A stretch of 37,988 nucleotides of DNA from ZC4RG30 sp965652645 (GTDB lineage Bacteria; Pseudomonadota; Gammaproteobacteria; Steroidobacterales; Steroidobacteraceae): contig CBFGXE010000027.1 of NCBI GenBank assembly GCA_965652645.1, positions 1 through 37,988 of the forward strand, given 5' to 3'. The notes below the pieces were generated by a model. That model searched no databases and was not told the origin of the DNA. It saw only the letters and a list, made by a program, of their open reading frames with translations. Within the stretch, counting starts at the first letter, position 1; each line of letters begins with the position of its first letter. The translations under genes and the position numbers were made by a program. Below are positions 7,924 through 16,525 of this stretch, in pieces.

Positions 7924-9498
7924 ATGAAACGCGTGCTGCCACCTGGCCTGTCGGCCTCCCGGCTCGACAGGGCACTCAGGGACTTCGGCCGGGCAGTGGG
8001 CGATGAGTGGGTGCTGGCCACCGACCTCGATCGCGACACCTACCTCGACCACTTCGCGGTGGACGAGGCCGCCCACGCGCCCTCGGCTGCCGTCGCGCCG
8101 CTCACGGTGGAACAGGTGCAGGAAGTGCTGCGCATCGCCAATCGGCACAAGGTGCCGCTGTGGCCGATCAGTCGTGGCAAGAACTTCGGCTATGGCGGCG
8201 CGGCGCCACTGCTGAAGGGTTCGGTGGTGCTCGACCTGTCGCGCATGAAGAGGATCGAGTTCGACGAGCAGAACGGCGTGGCAGTGGTGGAGCCGGGTGT
8301 CGGCTTCTACGACCTCTACGACTTCATCCAGCAGAATCGCCTGCCTTACTGGACTTCCGTGCCCGGCAACAGCTGGGGTTCGGTGCTGGGCAATGCCCTG
8401 GACCGCGGCGTCGGATACACCACCTACGGCCAGCACACCGAAAAGCTCTGCGGCATGGAAGTGGTGTTGCCAACCGGCGAGCTGCTGCGCACCGGCATGG
8501 GCGCCATGAGCGGCTCGCCCACCTGGAACCTCTACCGCTACGGGTTCGGCCCCTCTTGGGAGCAGATGTTCGTGCAGTCCAACTACGGCGTGGTCACGAA
8601 GGCCGGCGTGTGGCTGATGCCGGCACCGGAGTCGATGATCGGCCTCGACATGGAGCTGGAGAATGCCGATGACCTGGGCTGGGCAGTGGACATCATCGCC
8701 GCTCAGCGGCGGGAGGGCCTGCTGCAGCAGTCCCCCTCCATCGGCAGCTGGCTGCGCGGGGCGGCCGTGCTCACCACGCGCAGGGAGTGGTACGACAAGC
8801 CCGGTGCGCTGCCCGACGACGTCATTGCGGCCATCCGCGAGCGCTTCGGCATCGGCTGGTGGTCCATCAGCCTGAGGCTCTACGGTTACGAGTCGGTGAA
8901 CGAGGCGCAGGCAGCCATCATCCAGCGGCAGTTCGAGCGGCAGTCGACCCAGCCCATCCGCATCAGCCGCTGGAAGCAGGGCGAGCCACTGAATCCGGCG
9001 CCGGGGCAGGCGGCCTTTGCCGGCGTGCCCATCACCTTTCCAATGGCCAATGCGGCCTGGCATGGCGGACGCGGTGGCCACATCGGCTACTCGCCGGTCC
9101 TGCCGGCCACGGGGCAGGCGGCCATGGAGCAGTTCCGCCGTACCTACGACCGCTACAAGGAATTCGGCATGGACTACCACGGCTCCTTCGCCATGGGGGA
9201 GCGCAGCATCGTCAACGTCAACCAGGTGCTGTTCAACAAGGATGACCCGGAGATGATGGCGCGCGTGAACGCCTTCTTCCGCGCGCTGGTCAACGACGCG
9301 ACGGAGAAGCGGTATGGCGAATATCGCACGCACATCGACTACATGGACCTTGTCGCGGCCACGTACGACTTCAATGGCGGGGCGCAGCTGCGCGCGAACG
9401 AGGCGGTGAAGGATGCCCTGGATCCCAATGGCATCCTGGCGCCGGGCAAGAGCGGCATCTGGCCGAAACGCTACCGCAACCTGAGGGGCAGGGCATGA
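7924..9498 (+). CDS. FAD-dependent 4-cresol dehydrogenase / vanillyl-alcohol oxidase-type flavoprotein
   Basis: 524-residue member of the VAO/PCMH flavoprotein family, whose enzymes oxidise para-alkyl or para-alkoxy phenols (p-cresol, eugenol, vanillyl alcohol). The N-terminal PCMH FAD-binding domain spans about residues 50-230 with PISRGKNFGYGG, EPGVGFYDLYDFIQ, NALDRGVGYTTYGQH and CGMEVVLPTGELLRTGMG. The C-terminal cap domain ends in GEYRTHIDYMDLVA, DPNGILAPGKSGIWP. His386 in GGRGGHIGYSP lines up, by my recollection, with the covalent FAD-His of vanillyl-alcohol and eugenol oxidases (PCMH uses Tyr). No signal peptide is visible, unlike some PCMH subunits. Its stop overlaps a c-type cytochrome start (ATGA), so electrons probably pass to that cytochrome as in flavocytochrome dehydrogenases rather than to oxygen. 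The substrate is not known. Confidence 0.88.
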   Translation: MKRVLPPGLSASRLDRALRDFGRAVGDEWVLATDLDRDTYLDHFAVDEAAHAPSAAVAPLTVEQVQEVLRIANRHKVPLWPISRGKNFGYGGAAPLLKGSVVLDLSRMKRIEFDEQNGVAVVEPGVGFYDLYDFIQQNRLPYWTSVPGNSWGSVLGNALDRGVGYTTYGQHTEKLCGMEVVLPTGELLRTGMGAMSGSPTWNLYRYGFGPSWEQMFVQSNYGVVTKAGVWLMPAPESMIGLDMELENADDLGWAVDIIAAQRREGLLQQSPSIGSWLRGAAVLTTRREWYDKPGALPDDVIAAIRERFGIGWWSISLRLYGYESVNEAQAAIIQRQFERQSTQPIRISRWKQGEPLNPAPGQAAFAGVPITFPMANAAWHGGRGGHIGYSPVLPATGQAAMEQFRRTYDRYKEFGMDYHGSFAMGERSIVNVNQVLFNKDDPEMMARVNAFFRALVNDATEKRYGEYRTHIDYMDLVAATYDFNGGAQLRANEAVKDALDPNGILAPGKSGIWPKRYRNLRGRA

Positions 9499-9830
9499 AG
9501 CCGCGCGTGCCGGCATGGACCGCAGCGGCCGCCCTGGGCCTGCTGCTGGCGCAGGGGGCCTTGGCGGGAAGCCCGCCGGATGGCAAGGCGCTGTATCGCG
9601 AGCGTTGTGGCATGTGCCACCAGACCATCGGCATGGCCGTGGGCATCCTTTCGCGCCGCCCCAATGACGAGAGCCAGGGATTCCTCGAGGAGCGCAAGGA
9701 TCTCTCCGCCACCTTCGTGCGTACCGTGGTGCGCACCGGCATTGCCAACATGCCGCGCATGCCGCGCGGTGAGGTCAGCGACGCGGAACTTGAGGCCATT
9801 GCAGTGTACCTGGCAAAGGGGAGGCCATGA
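9495..9830 (+). CDS. Small c-type cytochrome, probable electron acceptor of the flavoprotein
   Basis: 111 residues. Signal peptide about 1-24 (AAALGLLLAQGALA), then a class I cytochrome c domain. The single heme-attachment motif CGMCH sits near residues 38-42, and the probable axial Met lies in NMPRMPRGEVSDAELEAIAVYL at the C-terminal end. It is translationally coupled to the flavoprotein (ATGA overlap), exactly as the cytochrome subunit accompanies 4-cresol dehydrogenase. It likely acts in the periplasm; how the apparently leaderless flavoprotein meets it is unresolved, unless the flavoprotein is carried across with it. Confidence 0.85.
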   Translation: MKPRVPAWTAAAALGLLLAQGALAGSPPDGKALYRERCGMCHQTIGMAVGILSRRPNDESQGFLEERKDLSATFVRTVVRTGIANMPRMPRGEVSDAELEAIAVYLAKGRP

Positions 9831-10273
9831 TGCTTGAGTCCTGGCACACACCGGAAGAGCAGGGCGCAGGATCGCTGCGCATGGACCGCCGCGCCATGCT
9901 CACGGTTTCCGGGGCGCTGGTGATGGCCGCCGCCACGGCGGGTGGCACCGAAGCGCGGGAAGCGGGTGCATTGTCGTCCATTGCCTCGCGTCCCACGGTC
10001 ATCCTGCAGGACCGCAGGGTGCTGCTGCCGGAAGGCCTGCCTTCACGCCTGGGTGGCAACGTGGTGCGCGTGCTGCAGCTTGAGGCCGATCCGGTGCGCA
10101 TGTGGCGTGGAGAGCATGCCGCGCTGCTGGCGGATCCGCGCACACGCCTGGTGGGCGTCACGCCCTGGATCGAGTTCGTGATGATCCAGGGGCTGGCGGC
10201 CGAATCGCGCCGCCGCGTGCACTACCAGCGGCATGATGCCGGCGCCGATGCGATGGTGTGGCTTATCGCCTGA
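9827..10273 (+). CDS. Small secreted protein of unknown function
   Basis: 148 residues starting at ATG 9827, which overlaps the cytochrome stop. A second ATG at 9830 and an internal one before DRRAMLTVSG are alternatives; the latter would give a tidy twin-arginine-like leader (DRRAMLTVSGALVMAAATAGGTEA). The mature region (about 95 residues) has strands such as RPTVILQDRRVLLPEGL, NVVRVLQLEADPVRMWRGEHAALLADPRTRLVGVTPWIEFVMIQGLAAE. I do not recognise a family. As the last gene of the DUF3237-flavoprotein-cytochrome operon it may be an assembly or docking partner of that redox complex. Confidence 0.65.
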   Translation: MMLESWHTPEEQGAGSLRMDRRAMLTVSGALVMAAATAGGTEAREAGALSSIASRPTVILQDRRVLLPEGLPSRLGGNVVRVLQLEADPVRMWRGEHAALLADPRTRLVGVTPWIEFVMIQGLAAESRRRVHYQRHDAGADAMVWLIA

Positions 10274-10316
10274 GTCCGCGCGGCGCAAGCAGACAACGCC
10301 GCCGCTTCACCTCGAA

Positions 10317-10358
10317 TCAGGGTTTCCCTGAGTCCGGCAAGATCAGGTGTTCACCTGA
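10317..10358 (+). other. Two tandem palindromic hairpins after the flavocytochrome operon
   Basis: TCAGGG-TTT-CCCTGA (10317-10331) and TCAGGTG-TT-CACCTGA (10343-10358) are two perfect short inverted repeats with the same outer bases, 11 bases apart. A further ACCTGA occurs at 10403-10408 and a longer-range inverted repeat GGTCACG/CGTGACC at 10374-10380/10394-10400. They may be operon-end hairpins or protein-binding sites; neither has a T-tract. Confidence 0.35.
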
Positions 10359-10431
10359 CACTTCGCGCCTGCAGGTCACGCAGGAAGGCTCGCCGTGACC
10401 ACACCTGAGAGCTGTCGGCGTCTGCCCACAC

Positions 10432-10460
10432 TTGAGGGGGCAATCCCCGCTTCTTAACGT
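10432..10460 (+). promoter_or_regulatory. Candidate promoter for the riboswitch leader
   Basis: TTGAGG (10432-10437), 17-base spacer, TAACGT (10455-10460). The predicted start (about 10466-10468) falls at the edge of the riboswitch P1 pairing, so the true start could be slightly upstream or P1 may be short. Confidence 0.4.
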
Positions 10461-10462
10461 AA

Positions 10463-10547
10463 CGCCCCGAGCGAAAGGCAAACCTGTCGAAAGGCAGGGA
10501 CGCAAAGCCTCCGGTCTGAAGGATCAGATAGCGGGGCTGCCGGTGCG
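10463..10547 (+). ncRNA. Cyclic di-GMP-I (GEMM) riboswitch
   Basis: The conserved GEMM-I core can be read directly. GGCAAACC (10477-10484) leads into a GAAA-capped P2 hairpin (10483-10498). GGGACGCAAAGCC (10497-10509) follows, then CCGG, a P3 hairpin TCTGA/TCAGA (10515-10519/10524-10528), and the terminal TAGCGGGG (10529-10536) with CUGCCGG. Closing P1 pairs CGCCCCG (10463-10469) with CGGTGCG (10541-10547), six of seven pairs. The G immediately 5' of CAAACC corresponds, as I recall the Vc2 numbering, to G20, the base that selects c-di-GMP over cGAMP. It lies about 170 bases upstream of a secreted carbohydrate-binding protein on the same strand, the sort of target expected for biofilm control. 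Confidence 0.92.
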
Positions 10548-10557
10548 AGGAAATTGG

Positions 10558-10576
10558 GCGGCGCTTCATGCGCCGC
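10558..10576 (+). terminator. Hairpin directly 3' of the riboswitch
   Basis: Perfect 7-bp stem GCGGCGC (10558-10564) / GCGCCGC (10570-10576), 5-base loop, 10 bases after the aptamer. Possible expression-platform hairpin; no U-tract follows, so Rho-linked or translational control is equally possible. Confidence 0.4.
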
Positions 10577-10655
10577 GATCCGGGCGCCGTGAGTCATGTT
10601 GATGCAGTCCGGCCGGTCCAGGCAGGAACGCACTAACCCGACCTTTCACTTTGCC

Positions 10656-10677
10656 CTTCCCGGTGCGCCGGGAAGGT
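10656..10677 (+). promoter_or_regulatory. Leader hairpin that would mask a ribosome-binding site
   Basis: Perfect 9-bp stem CCTTCCCGG (10656-10664) / CCGGGAAGG (10669-10677), 4-base loop. The right arm holds GGGAAGG, a good Shine-Dalgarno for the in-frame GTG at 10688. If that start is used, folding would block translation, a plausible output of the upstream riboswitch. Confidence 0.45.
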
Positions 10678-10720
10678 ACGTCCTCGTGTGGCCCCGGATC
10701 TGCGGGGTGTCGGTGAATAC

Positions 10721-12229
10721 ATGTCCAATCCATGCCCTTCCGCGCGGCGGTACCTTGCATCGCTGGCCGGTTCCCTTGCCCTCTTCACCTGCGGCCAGGC
10801 GCTGGCCGCCCCGTATTCGGGGACCACGATCACGGTCCCGGCGACCATCCAGGCAGAGCACTTCGATACCGGCGGCCAGCGGGTTTCCTACTACGACACC
10901 ACGCCGGCGAACCTGGGCGGGAAATTCCGCACCAGCGAAGCCGTCGACATCATCAGCGCGCCGGCCAGCATCGGCGGCTACGTGGTGACCAACATGGATA
11001 CCGGGGAGTGGATGGTCTATTCCTTCCGGGTCGCCACCGCGGGCAGCTACGACATCGACGTGCGGGCCTCCAGCACCATGAGCACCAGCGCCTATCGCGT
11101 GGAGATCGACGCCAAACCTGCGATCAGCGCGGTGACCGTTCCCAACACCGGCAGCCTGAACACCTACCAGTGGACCAGCAAGCGCCGGGTAACCCTCACC
11201 GCGGGCGTGCACACCCTGACCATTGCCGCGGATCGCGGCGGCTACCGGCTGGATGCCATCCGCGTCACTGCCGCATCGGCCGCGGCGCCCGCGCCGGTTT
11301 CCTCGACAAAGCTGTTGTTCAAGTCGGGTTTCGACGGTGGGTCACTGAGCGTGCTGCCGCCGGTGAACTGCTGGGGTACCGGCTGCTGGCAGGACATCGC
11401 GGGCCTGGACAGCCTCAGTGGTTTCACCTGGCCGGGGACCATTGCCGACGGTACCAGCAAGATCATGCACCTGACGACGCCGGTGACCACCACGGCGCAG
11501 ACCCTGGGCAACTATTCGATCAGCAGGGTGGAAACCACCACTGGTCCGCGCGGCACCCAGAGCTCGGCGCTGATGCAGCAGATCTCCCGCAACGTGAACG
11601 GCACCGCCCCCATGGGCACGGCGCCGGCGCAGAACCTGCTGCAGTTCATGCCCAAGCGGGATCCGGGCGACATGTACGTCAGCTACTGGATCAAGCTGCA
11701 GCCCGACATGGTGCAGAAGATGACCAACCTGCCGGCGGGACCGGGCATTGCCGGTGGGGGCACCTGGCGCGCGTTCTTCGCGCTGAAGACCGGTGGCCAG
11801 ACCTCCTGGGGCGAGCCGGCCGACAATGGCGACTACCGCATCGAGGCCTATGTGATGACGCACAACAACGCCCAGCCCTACTGGGTGCTGCTGGGTGACA
11901 ACAACGCCGGCGGTGGTGCGCCGGCGGTGAACACCTTCCGCATCGAGAACCGCAACGTGCCGGTGCCCGTGGGGCAGTGGTTCAAGGTGGAGTTCTTCTG
12001 GCATCGCAGCTCCGGTTCCGACGGGCGGGTCTGGATGGCGGTGAATGGCAAGGTCATCGCCGACCGGCGCGGTGCGAACATGGGCGCATGGAGCCAGCCG
12101 GTGAACCGCATCATGGCGCCGCTGCTCTACGCGGGCGGCACCATGCCCATCTACCAGTGGGTGGATGAGCTGGAGATCTGGAACGGATTCCCGGCCCCGG
12201 GCAACAACCCGCCGTACGCCCCGCACTGA
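10721..12229 (+). CDS. Secreted CBM6-containing protein with C-terminal lectin/glucanase-like domain
   Basis: Extracellular or periplasmic carbohydrate-active protein, 502 residues from ATG 10721. An in-frame GTG at 10688 would add 11 residues and has the better ribosome site. Signal peptide about 1-29 (YLASLAGSLALFTCGQALA). Residues about 33-165 form a CBM6-type beta-sandwich: IQAEHFDTGGQRVSYYDTTPANLGG, VDIISAPASIGGYVVTNMDTGEWMVYSFRVATAGSYDIDVRAS and YRLDAIRVT match the order of CBM6 strands and aromatic ligand sites. Residues about 175-495 look like a concanavalin-A-like sandwich (KLLFKSGFDGG start, WIKLQPD, WFKVEFFWHRSSGSDGRVWMAVNGKVIADR, YQWVDELEIWNGFP end), resembling polysaccharide lyase or LamG-type folds. 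No catalytic residues could be assigned. The c-di-GMP riboswitch upstream points to matrix polysaccharide binding or remodelling. Confidence 0.8.
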   Translation: MSNPCPSARRYLASLAGSLALFTCGQALAAPYSGTTITVPATIQAEHFDTGGQRVSYYDTTPANLGGKFRTSEAVDIISAPASIGGYVVTNMDTGEWMVYSFRVATAGSYDIDVRASSTMSTSAYRVEIDAKPAISAVTVPNTGSLNTYQWTSKRRVTLTAGVHTLTIAADRGGYRLDAIRVTAASAAAPAPVSSTKLLFKSGFDGGSLSVLPPVNCWGTGCWQDIAGLDSLSGFTWPGTIADGTSKIMHLTTPVTTTAQTLGNYSISRVETTTGPRGTQSSALMQQISRNVNGTAPMGTAPAQNLLQFMPKRDPGDMYVSYWIKLQPDMVQKMTNLPAGPGIAGGGTWRAFFALKTGGQTSWGEPADNGDYRIEAYVMTHNNAQPYWVLLGDNNAGGGAPAVNTFRIENRNVPVPVGQWFKVEFFWHRSSGSDGRVWMAVNGKVIADRRGANMGAWSQPVNRIMAPLLYAGGTMPIYQWVDELEIWNGFPAPGNNPPYAPH

Positions 12230-12231
12230 GT

Positions 12232-12378
12232 GTGACGGTGCAGGCCGGCACCTACCTTGCCTTCGAGGGTGCGATGAAGGCGGACGACGCCCGCAAGATG
12301 CTGGCCGACTTCACGCCTGCGCAGCGCGCCAACATCGAACTGCTGCGCCAGCGCCTGGCGGCGAGGGAGAAGCAGTAA
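12232..12378 (+). pseudogene. Short coding-like ORF, probable 3' remnant of a lost gene
   Basis: From a GTG at 12232, two bases after the CBM6 gene stop and in a different frame, an open frame of 48 codons ends in TAA. Its third positions are almost all G or C as in real genes here. The peptide looks like the C-terminal tail of a larger protein: QAGTYLAFEGAMKADDARKM, then ADFTPAQRANIELLRQRLAA with strong helix propensity. There is no convincing ribosome site. I do not recognise the family. A real small gene translated by read-on from the CBM6 gene is the alternative. Confidence 0.4.
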
Positions 12379-12384
12379 CCTTCT

Positions 12385-12413
12385 GCCCGCCGGCGCCGCA
12401 GCGCCCGGCGGGC
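12385..12413. terminator. Bidirectional hairpin between convergent genes
   Basis: Perfect 9-bp stem GCCCGCCGG (12385-12393) / CCGGCGGGC (12405-12413) with further GC pairing in the loop, located exactly between the plus-strand CBM6/remnant unit and the minus-strand hupE stop (12417). Good position for a shared terminator; T-tracts are weak. Confidence 0.6.
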
Positions 12414-12416
12414 GCC

Positions 12417-12992
12417 TCAACTGGCGAGCGCGGCAGTGCCCGCGGCTGCGCTCGCCACTCCGGCCAGGCGCAGCCAGAGCGGGCGGGCAGGCAGCAGGAC
12501 GGCGGCCTGCGAGGCCAGCATCGCCAGCAGCGCGGTGGCGATCATCACTCCCGGAACGTAGAGGCCGGCCTGAGCAGGCCCTTCGGCACCATGCGCAAGA
12601 CCGTGGATGAGCGCAAACCCGGCGGCCAGCATGCCGCTGGTCCATAGCGGCAGGCGGCGGCCGACCGCCAGCAGCAACCCGCTGCCCACTACCGTGAGCG
12701 CAATGGCCGATTCCAGCAGTGGTCCGCCGCTGGCCGGCAGCAGCGCGCCGATGCCCACGAACAGGGCAAGGCACGCGGCAACCACCATCCGGCTGCGCGG
12801 CGGCATCAGCGCCGACCAGGCACTGACGGCCAGGATCATCAGCGCGTGATCAACGCCGGTCAGTGGATGCAGCAGTCCTTCCACCAGGTGGCCGGCATGA
12901 GCAGCATCACCTGGATGCGCAAGTGCGGCAGGCGAGGCGGCAAGCAGGACGGGAAGCAGGTTCAGGGCGAGTCTGGACATGGCAGGCCTCAT
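12417..12992 (-). CDS. ureJ: HupE/UreJ family nickel permease
   Basis: Membrane protein supplying nickel to urease maturation. 191 residues. N-terminal signal/TM about 5-25 (LNLLPVLLAASPAALAHPGD). The family motif HPLTGVDHALMIL carries the His and Asp metal ligands, and a second His-rich segment FALIHGLAHGAEG follows. Five or six further hydrophobic helices can be seen to the C-terminus. The start ATG at 12992 overlaps the ureF stop by one base (TGATG), so translation is coupled; ATG 12980 (MSRLALN) is an alternative. Last gene of the urt-ure array. HupE from hydrogenase clusters is the sister family; the urease context favours UreJ. Confidence 0.88.
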   Translation of the reverse strand: MRPAMSRLALNLLPVLLAASPAALAHPGDAAHAGHLVEGLLHPLTGVDHALMILAVSAWSALMPPRSRMVVAACLALFVGIGALLPASGGPLLESAIALTVVGSGLLLAVGRRLPLWTSGMLAAGFALIHGLAHGAEGPAQAGLYVPGVMIATALLAMLASQAAVLLPARPLWLRLAGVASAAAGTAALAS

Positions 12993-13666
12993 CAGGAACG
13001 GAACAGGCGGGTGTACTGGGTCTCATGCCAGCAGCTGGCCATCATGGCCAGTGGCGTGGCACTGCCGATGTCTTCATCGGCGAGGGTGGCAGCATGGGCG
13101 AGCAGGCCCGGCAGGAACTGGCGGATGCGCTCCAGGACGCGTTGTCCTGCGGTCTGCCCCAGGGGCAGCAGCTTGACGGCGGCAGTGACCTGGTTCTCCG
13201 CCCAGGCCCAGGCATAGGCCAGTGCGCAGTCGCCGGCCGAGGCGCCGGAGGTGGCGCCAGCGAGGGCGAACAGGGCCGCGTGCGTGGCGCCAGGATGGCG
13301 CTGCCAGGGGATGGCCGCCTTGAGGCCATGGGTGGCCAGGATCTTCGCCAGCGACTGGCCGAGGTGGACTTCCTCTGCCCGCAACTCGGCTGTTTCGCGT
13401 GATGCCAGCAGCTCGCGGCTGAGGCGCGCCGCACGTATCTCGTCGCCTTCGCTCCAGGCGGCATGCAGGCGCAACAGCAGCGGCAGGTCGAGCGTGGCGA
13501 GCGAGTGGCGCGCCACGCCCATGATCCATTCCGCGGCCTGCTCCTCGTCGGACACCCAGCCGCATTCGCTGGCGTATTCCAGCCCCTGGGAGAAATTGAA
13601 GGCGCCGACGGGCAGGGCGGGGCTCGCCAGCTGCAGCAGCCTGAGCAGCGCGAGCGGCTCAGCCAT
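12992..13666 (-). CDS. ureF: Urease accessory protein UreF
   Basis: Acts with UreD and UreG to load nickel and CO2 into apo-urease; UreF acts on the UreG GTPase. 224 residues from ATG 13666 (MAEPLALLRLLQLASPALPVGAFNFSQGLE, split by family-conserved P-A-L-P-V-G-A-F); ATG 13672 adds two residues. Further conserved parts: WIMGVARHSLATLDLPLLLRLH, RETAELRAEEVHLGQSLAKIL, and the C-terminal TRLFRS typical of UreF, which inserts into UreG. The start lies inside the ureE coding end: the codons for UreE's last His-Gly repeats double as the UreF start in another frame. Confidence 0.94.
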   Translation of the reverse strand: MAEPLALLRLLQLASPALPVGAFNFSQGLEYASECGWVSDEEQAAEWIMGVARHSLATLDLPLLLRLHAAWSEGDEIRAARLSRELLASRETAELRAEEVHLGQSLAKILATHGLKAAIPWQRHPGATHAALFALAGATSGASAGDCALAYAWAWAENQVTAAVKLLPLGQTAGQRVLERIRQFLPGLLAHAATLADEDIGSATPLAMMASCWHETQYTRLFRS

Positions 13667-14171
13667 GCCCATGCACGTGGCCGTGGTGGTGGCCGCCATG
13701 TGCTCCGTGACCATGGGAATGCCCATGGCCATGCGAGTGGCCATGGTGTGAAGCGTACGCGCCGCCTTCCGGTTCGAAAGGCAGCACGTCGGAATCCACC
13801 TGCAGGCCCTGGCCGCGCAGCATTTCATCGAGCACGTGGTCGCGCAGGAAACGCAGTGAATCCTGGGTCACCTGCACCGCGACGTGGCGGTTGCCGAGGT
13901 GGTAGGCGGCGCGGGCGAGCTGTCGCGCATCGGCCGTACGCACGATGGAAACCTGCTCGGGGGCCGCCACCACCTCGACGATCCGGCCGTCGCTGGCCTG
14001 GAGGCGGTCGCCACCGCGCAGCACGGTGCCACGCGGCAGCGTGAGCCCGATCTCCTCGCCGCTGTCCAGCGTGGCCAGGAGGCGACTGCGCTGCCTGAGG
14101 TCGAAGGGCAACACCAGCCTGGCGTCAGCGCGGCCGCTGGTGCGGGTGATGCTCGAGACGGTCAGTGCCAT
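13659..14171 (-). CDS. ureE: Urease accessory nickel metallochaperone UreE
   Basis: Delivers Ni2+ to the UreG-UreF-UreD-apourease complex. 170 residues. The N-terminal peptide-binding domain is residues about 1-75, the metal-binding domain about 76-140 with AAYHLGNRHVAVQV, where His96 is the conserved Ni ligand at the dimer interface. The C-terminal tail (142-169) has 15 His in 28 residues in HGHSHGHG-type repeats, a nickel reservoir as in Klebsiella UreE. The gene ends by overlapping the ureF start. A 12-base gap precedes it after ureC. Confidence 0.95.
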   Translation of the reverse strand: MALTVSSITRTSGRADARLVLPFDLRQRSRLLATLDSGEEIGLTLPRGTVLRGGDRLQASDGRIVEVVAAPEQVSIVRTADARQLARAAYHLGNRHVAVQVTQDSLRFLRDHVLDEMLRGQGLQVDSDVLPFEPEGGAYASHHGHSHGHGHSHGHGAHGGHHHGHVHGHG

Positions 14172-14183
14172 GGTGCGGGCTCC

Positions 14184-15883
<1,700 letters not shown>

Positions 15884-15887
<4 letters not shown>

Positions 15888-16201
15888 GCCAGCGGCCCCA
15901 TCAGCTTGCCCTGGAATCCGTAGACCACGCGGGCGCCGTCCAGCTTCACCAGCGTGACCTGGCGGGACTGGCCGGGTTCAAAGCGAACGGCAGTGCCGGC
16001 GGGAATGTCGAGGCGGAAACCGCGGGCAGCGGCGCGGTCGAACTGCAGGGCGTCATTGGTCTCGTGGAAGTGGTAATGCGATCCCACCTGCACAGGGCGG
16101 TCGCCGGTATTGGCCACGCTGAGCACAAGGCGCTCGCGCCCCGGGTTGAGTTCGATCTCGCCGGGTTCGGGCAGCAGTTCACCGGGAATCAGCTGGCTCA
16201 T
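15884..16201 (-). CDS. ureB: Urease beta subunit
   Basis: Structural subunit of urease. 105 residues, typical. It begins MSQLIPGELLPEPGEIELNP and has the conserved VANTGDRPVQVGSHYHFHETNDALQFDRAAARGFRLDIPAGTAVRFEPGQ block in segments and the terminal GFQGKLMGPL. It lies between ureA (8-base gap) and ureC (4-base overlap). Confidence 0.98.
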
Positions 16202-16209
16202 CGGTCGCC

Positions 16210-16512
16210 TCAGGTAATGGGGGAATGCACGGTGACCAACTTGGTCCCGTCGGGAAAGGTGGCCTCGACCTGCACTTCCGGGATCAGCTCCGGCACACCC
16301 TCCATCACGTCGTCGCGGGTGAGCAGCGTGGCGCCATGGGACATCAGCTCGGCCACGCTGCGGCCATCGCGCGCGCCTTCCAGGATTGCGGCGCTGATGT
16401 AGGCCACCGACTCGGGGTAATTGAGCTTCAGGCCGCGGGCCTTGCGGCGCTCGGCCAGCAGTGCCGCAGTGAACAGCAGCAGCTTGTCCTTCTCGCGTGG
16501 CGTCAGTTCCAC
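16210..16512 (-). CDS. ureA: Urease gamma subunit
   Basis: Smallest urease subunit, 100 residues, forming the (UreABC)3 trimer contacts. Starts MELTPREKDKLLLFTAALLAE; conserved RRKARGLKLNYPESVAYIS, GARDGRSVAELM and the C-terminal VQVEATFPDGTKLVTVH are all present. Precedes ureB by 8 bases and follows ureD by 13. Confidence 0.98.
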   Translation of the reverse strand: MELTPREKDKLLLFTAALLAERRKARGLKLNYPESVAYISAAILEGARDGRSVAELMSHGATLLTRDDVMEGVPELIPEVQVEATFPDGTKLVTVHSPIT

Positions 16513-16525
16513 GGTGATTCCTCGT

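Noticed and set aside
13672..13828. 52-residue N-terminal extension of UreF in the same frame
   Set aside because: It is the out-of-frame reading of the UreE His tail; known UreF proteins begin at the MAEPLALLRLLQLASP segment.
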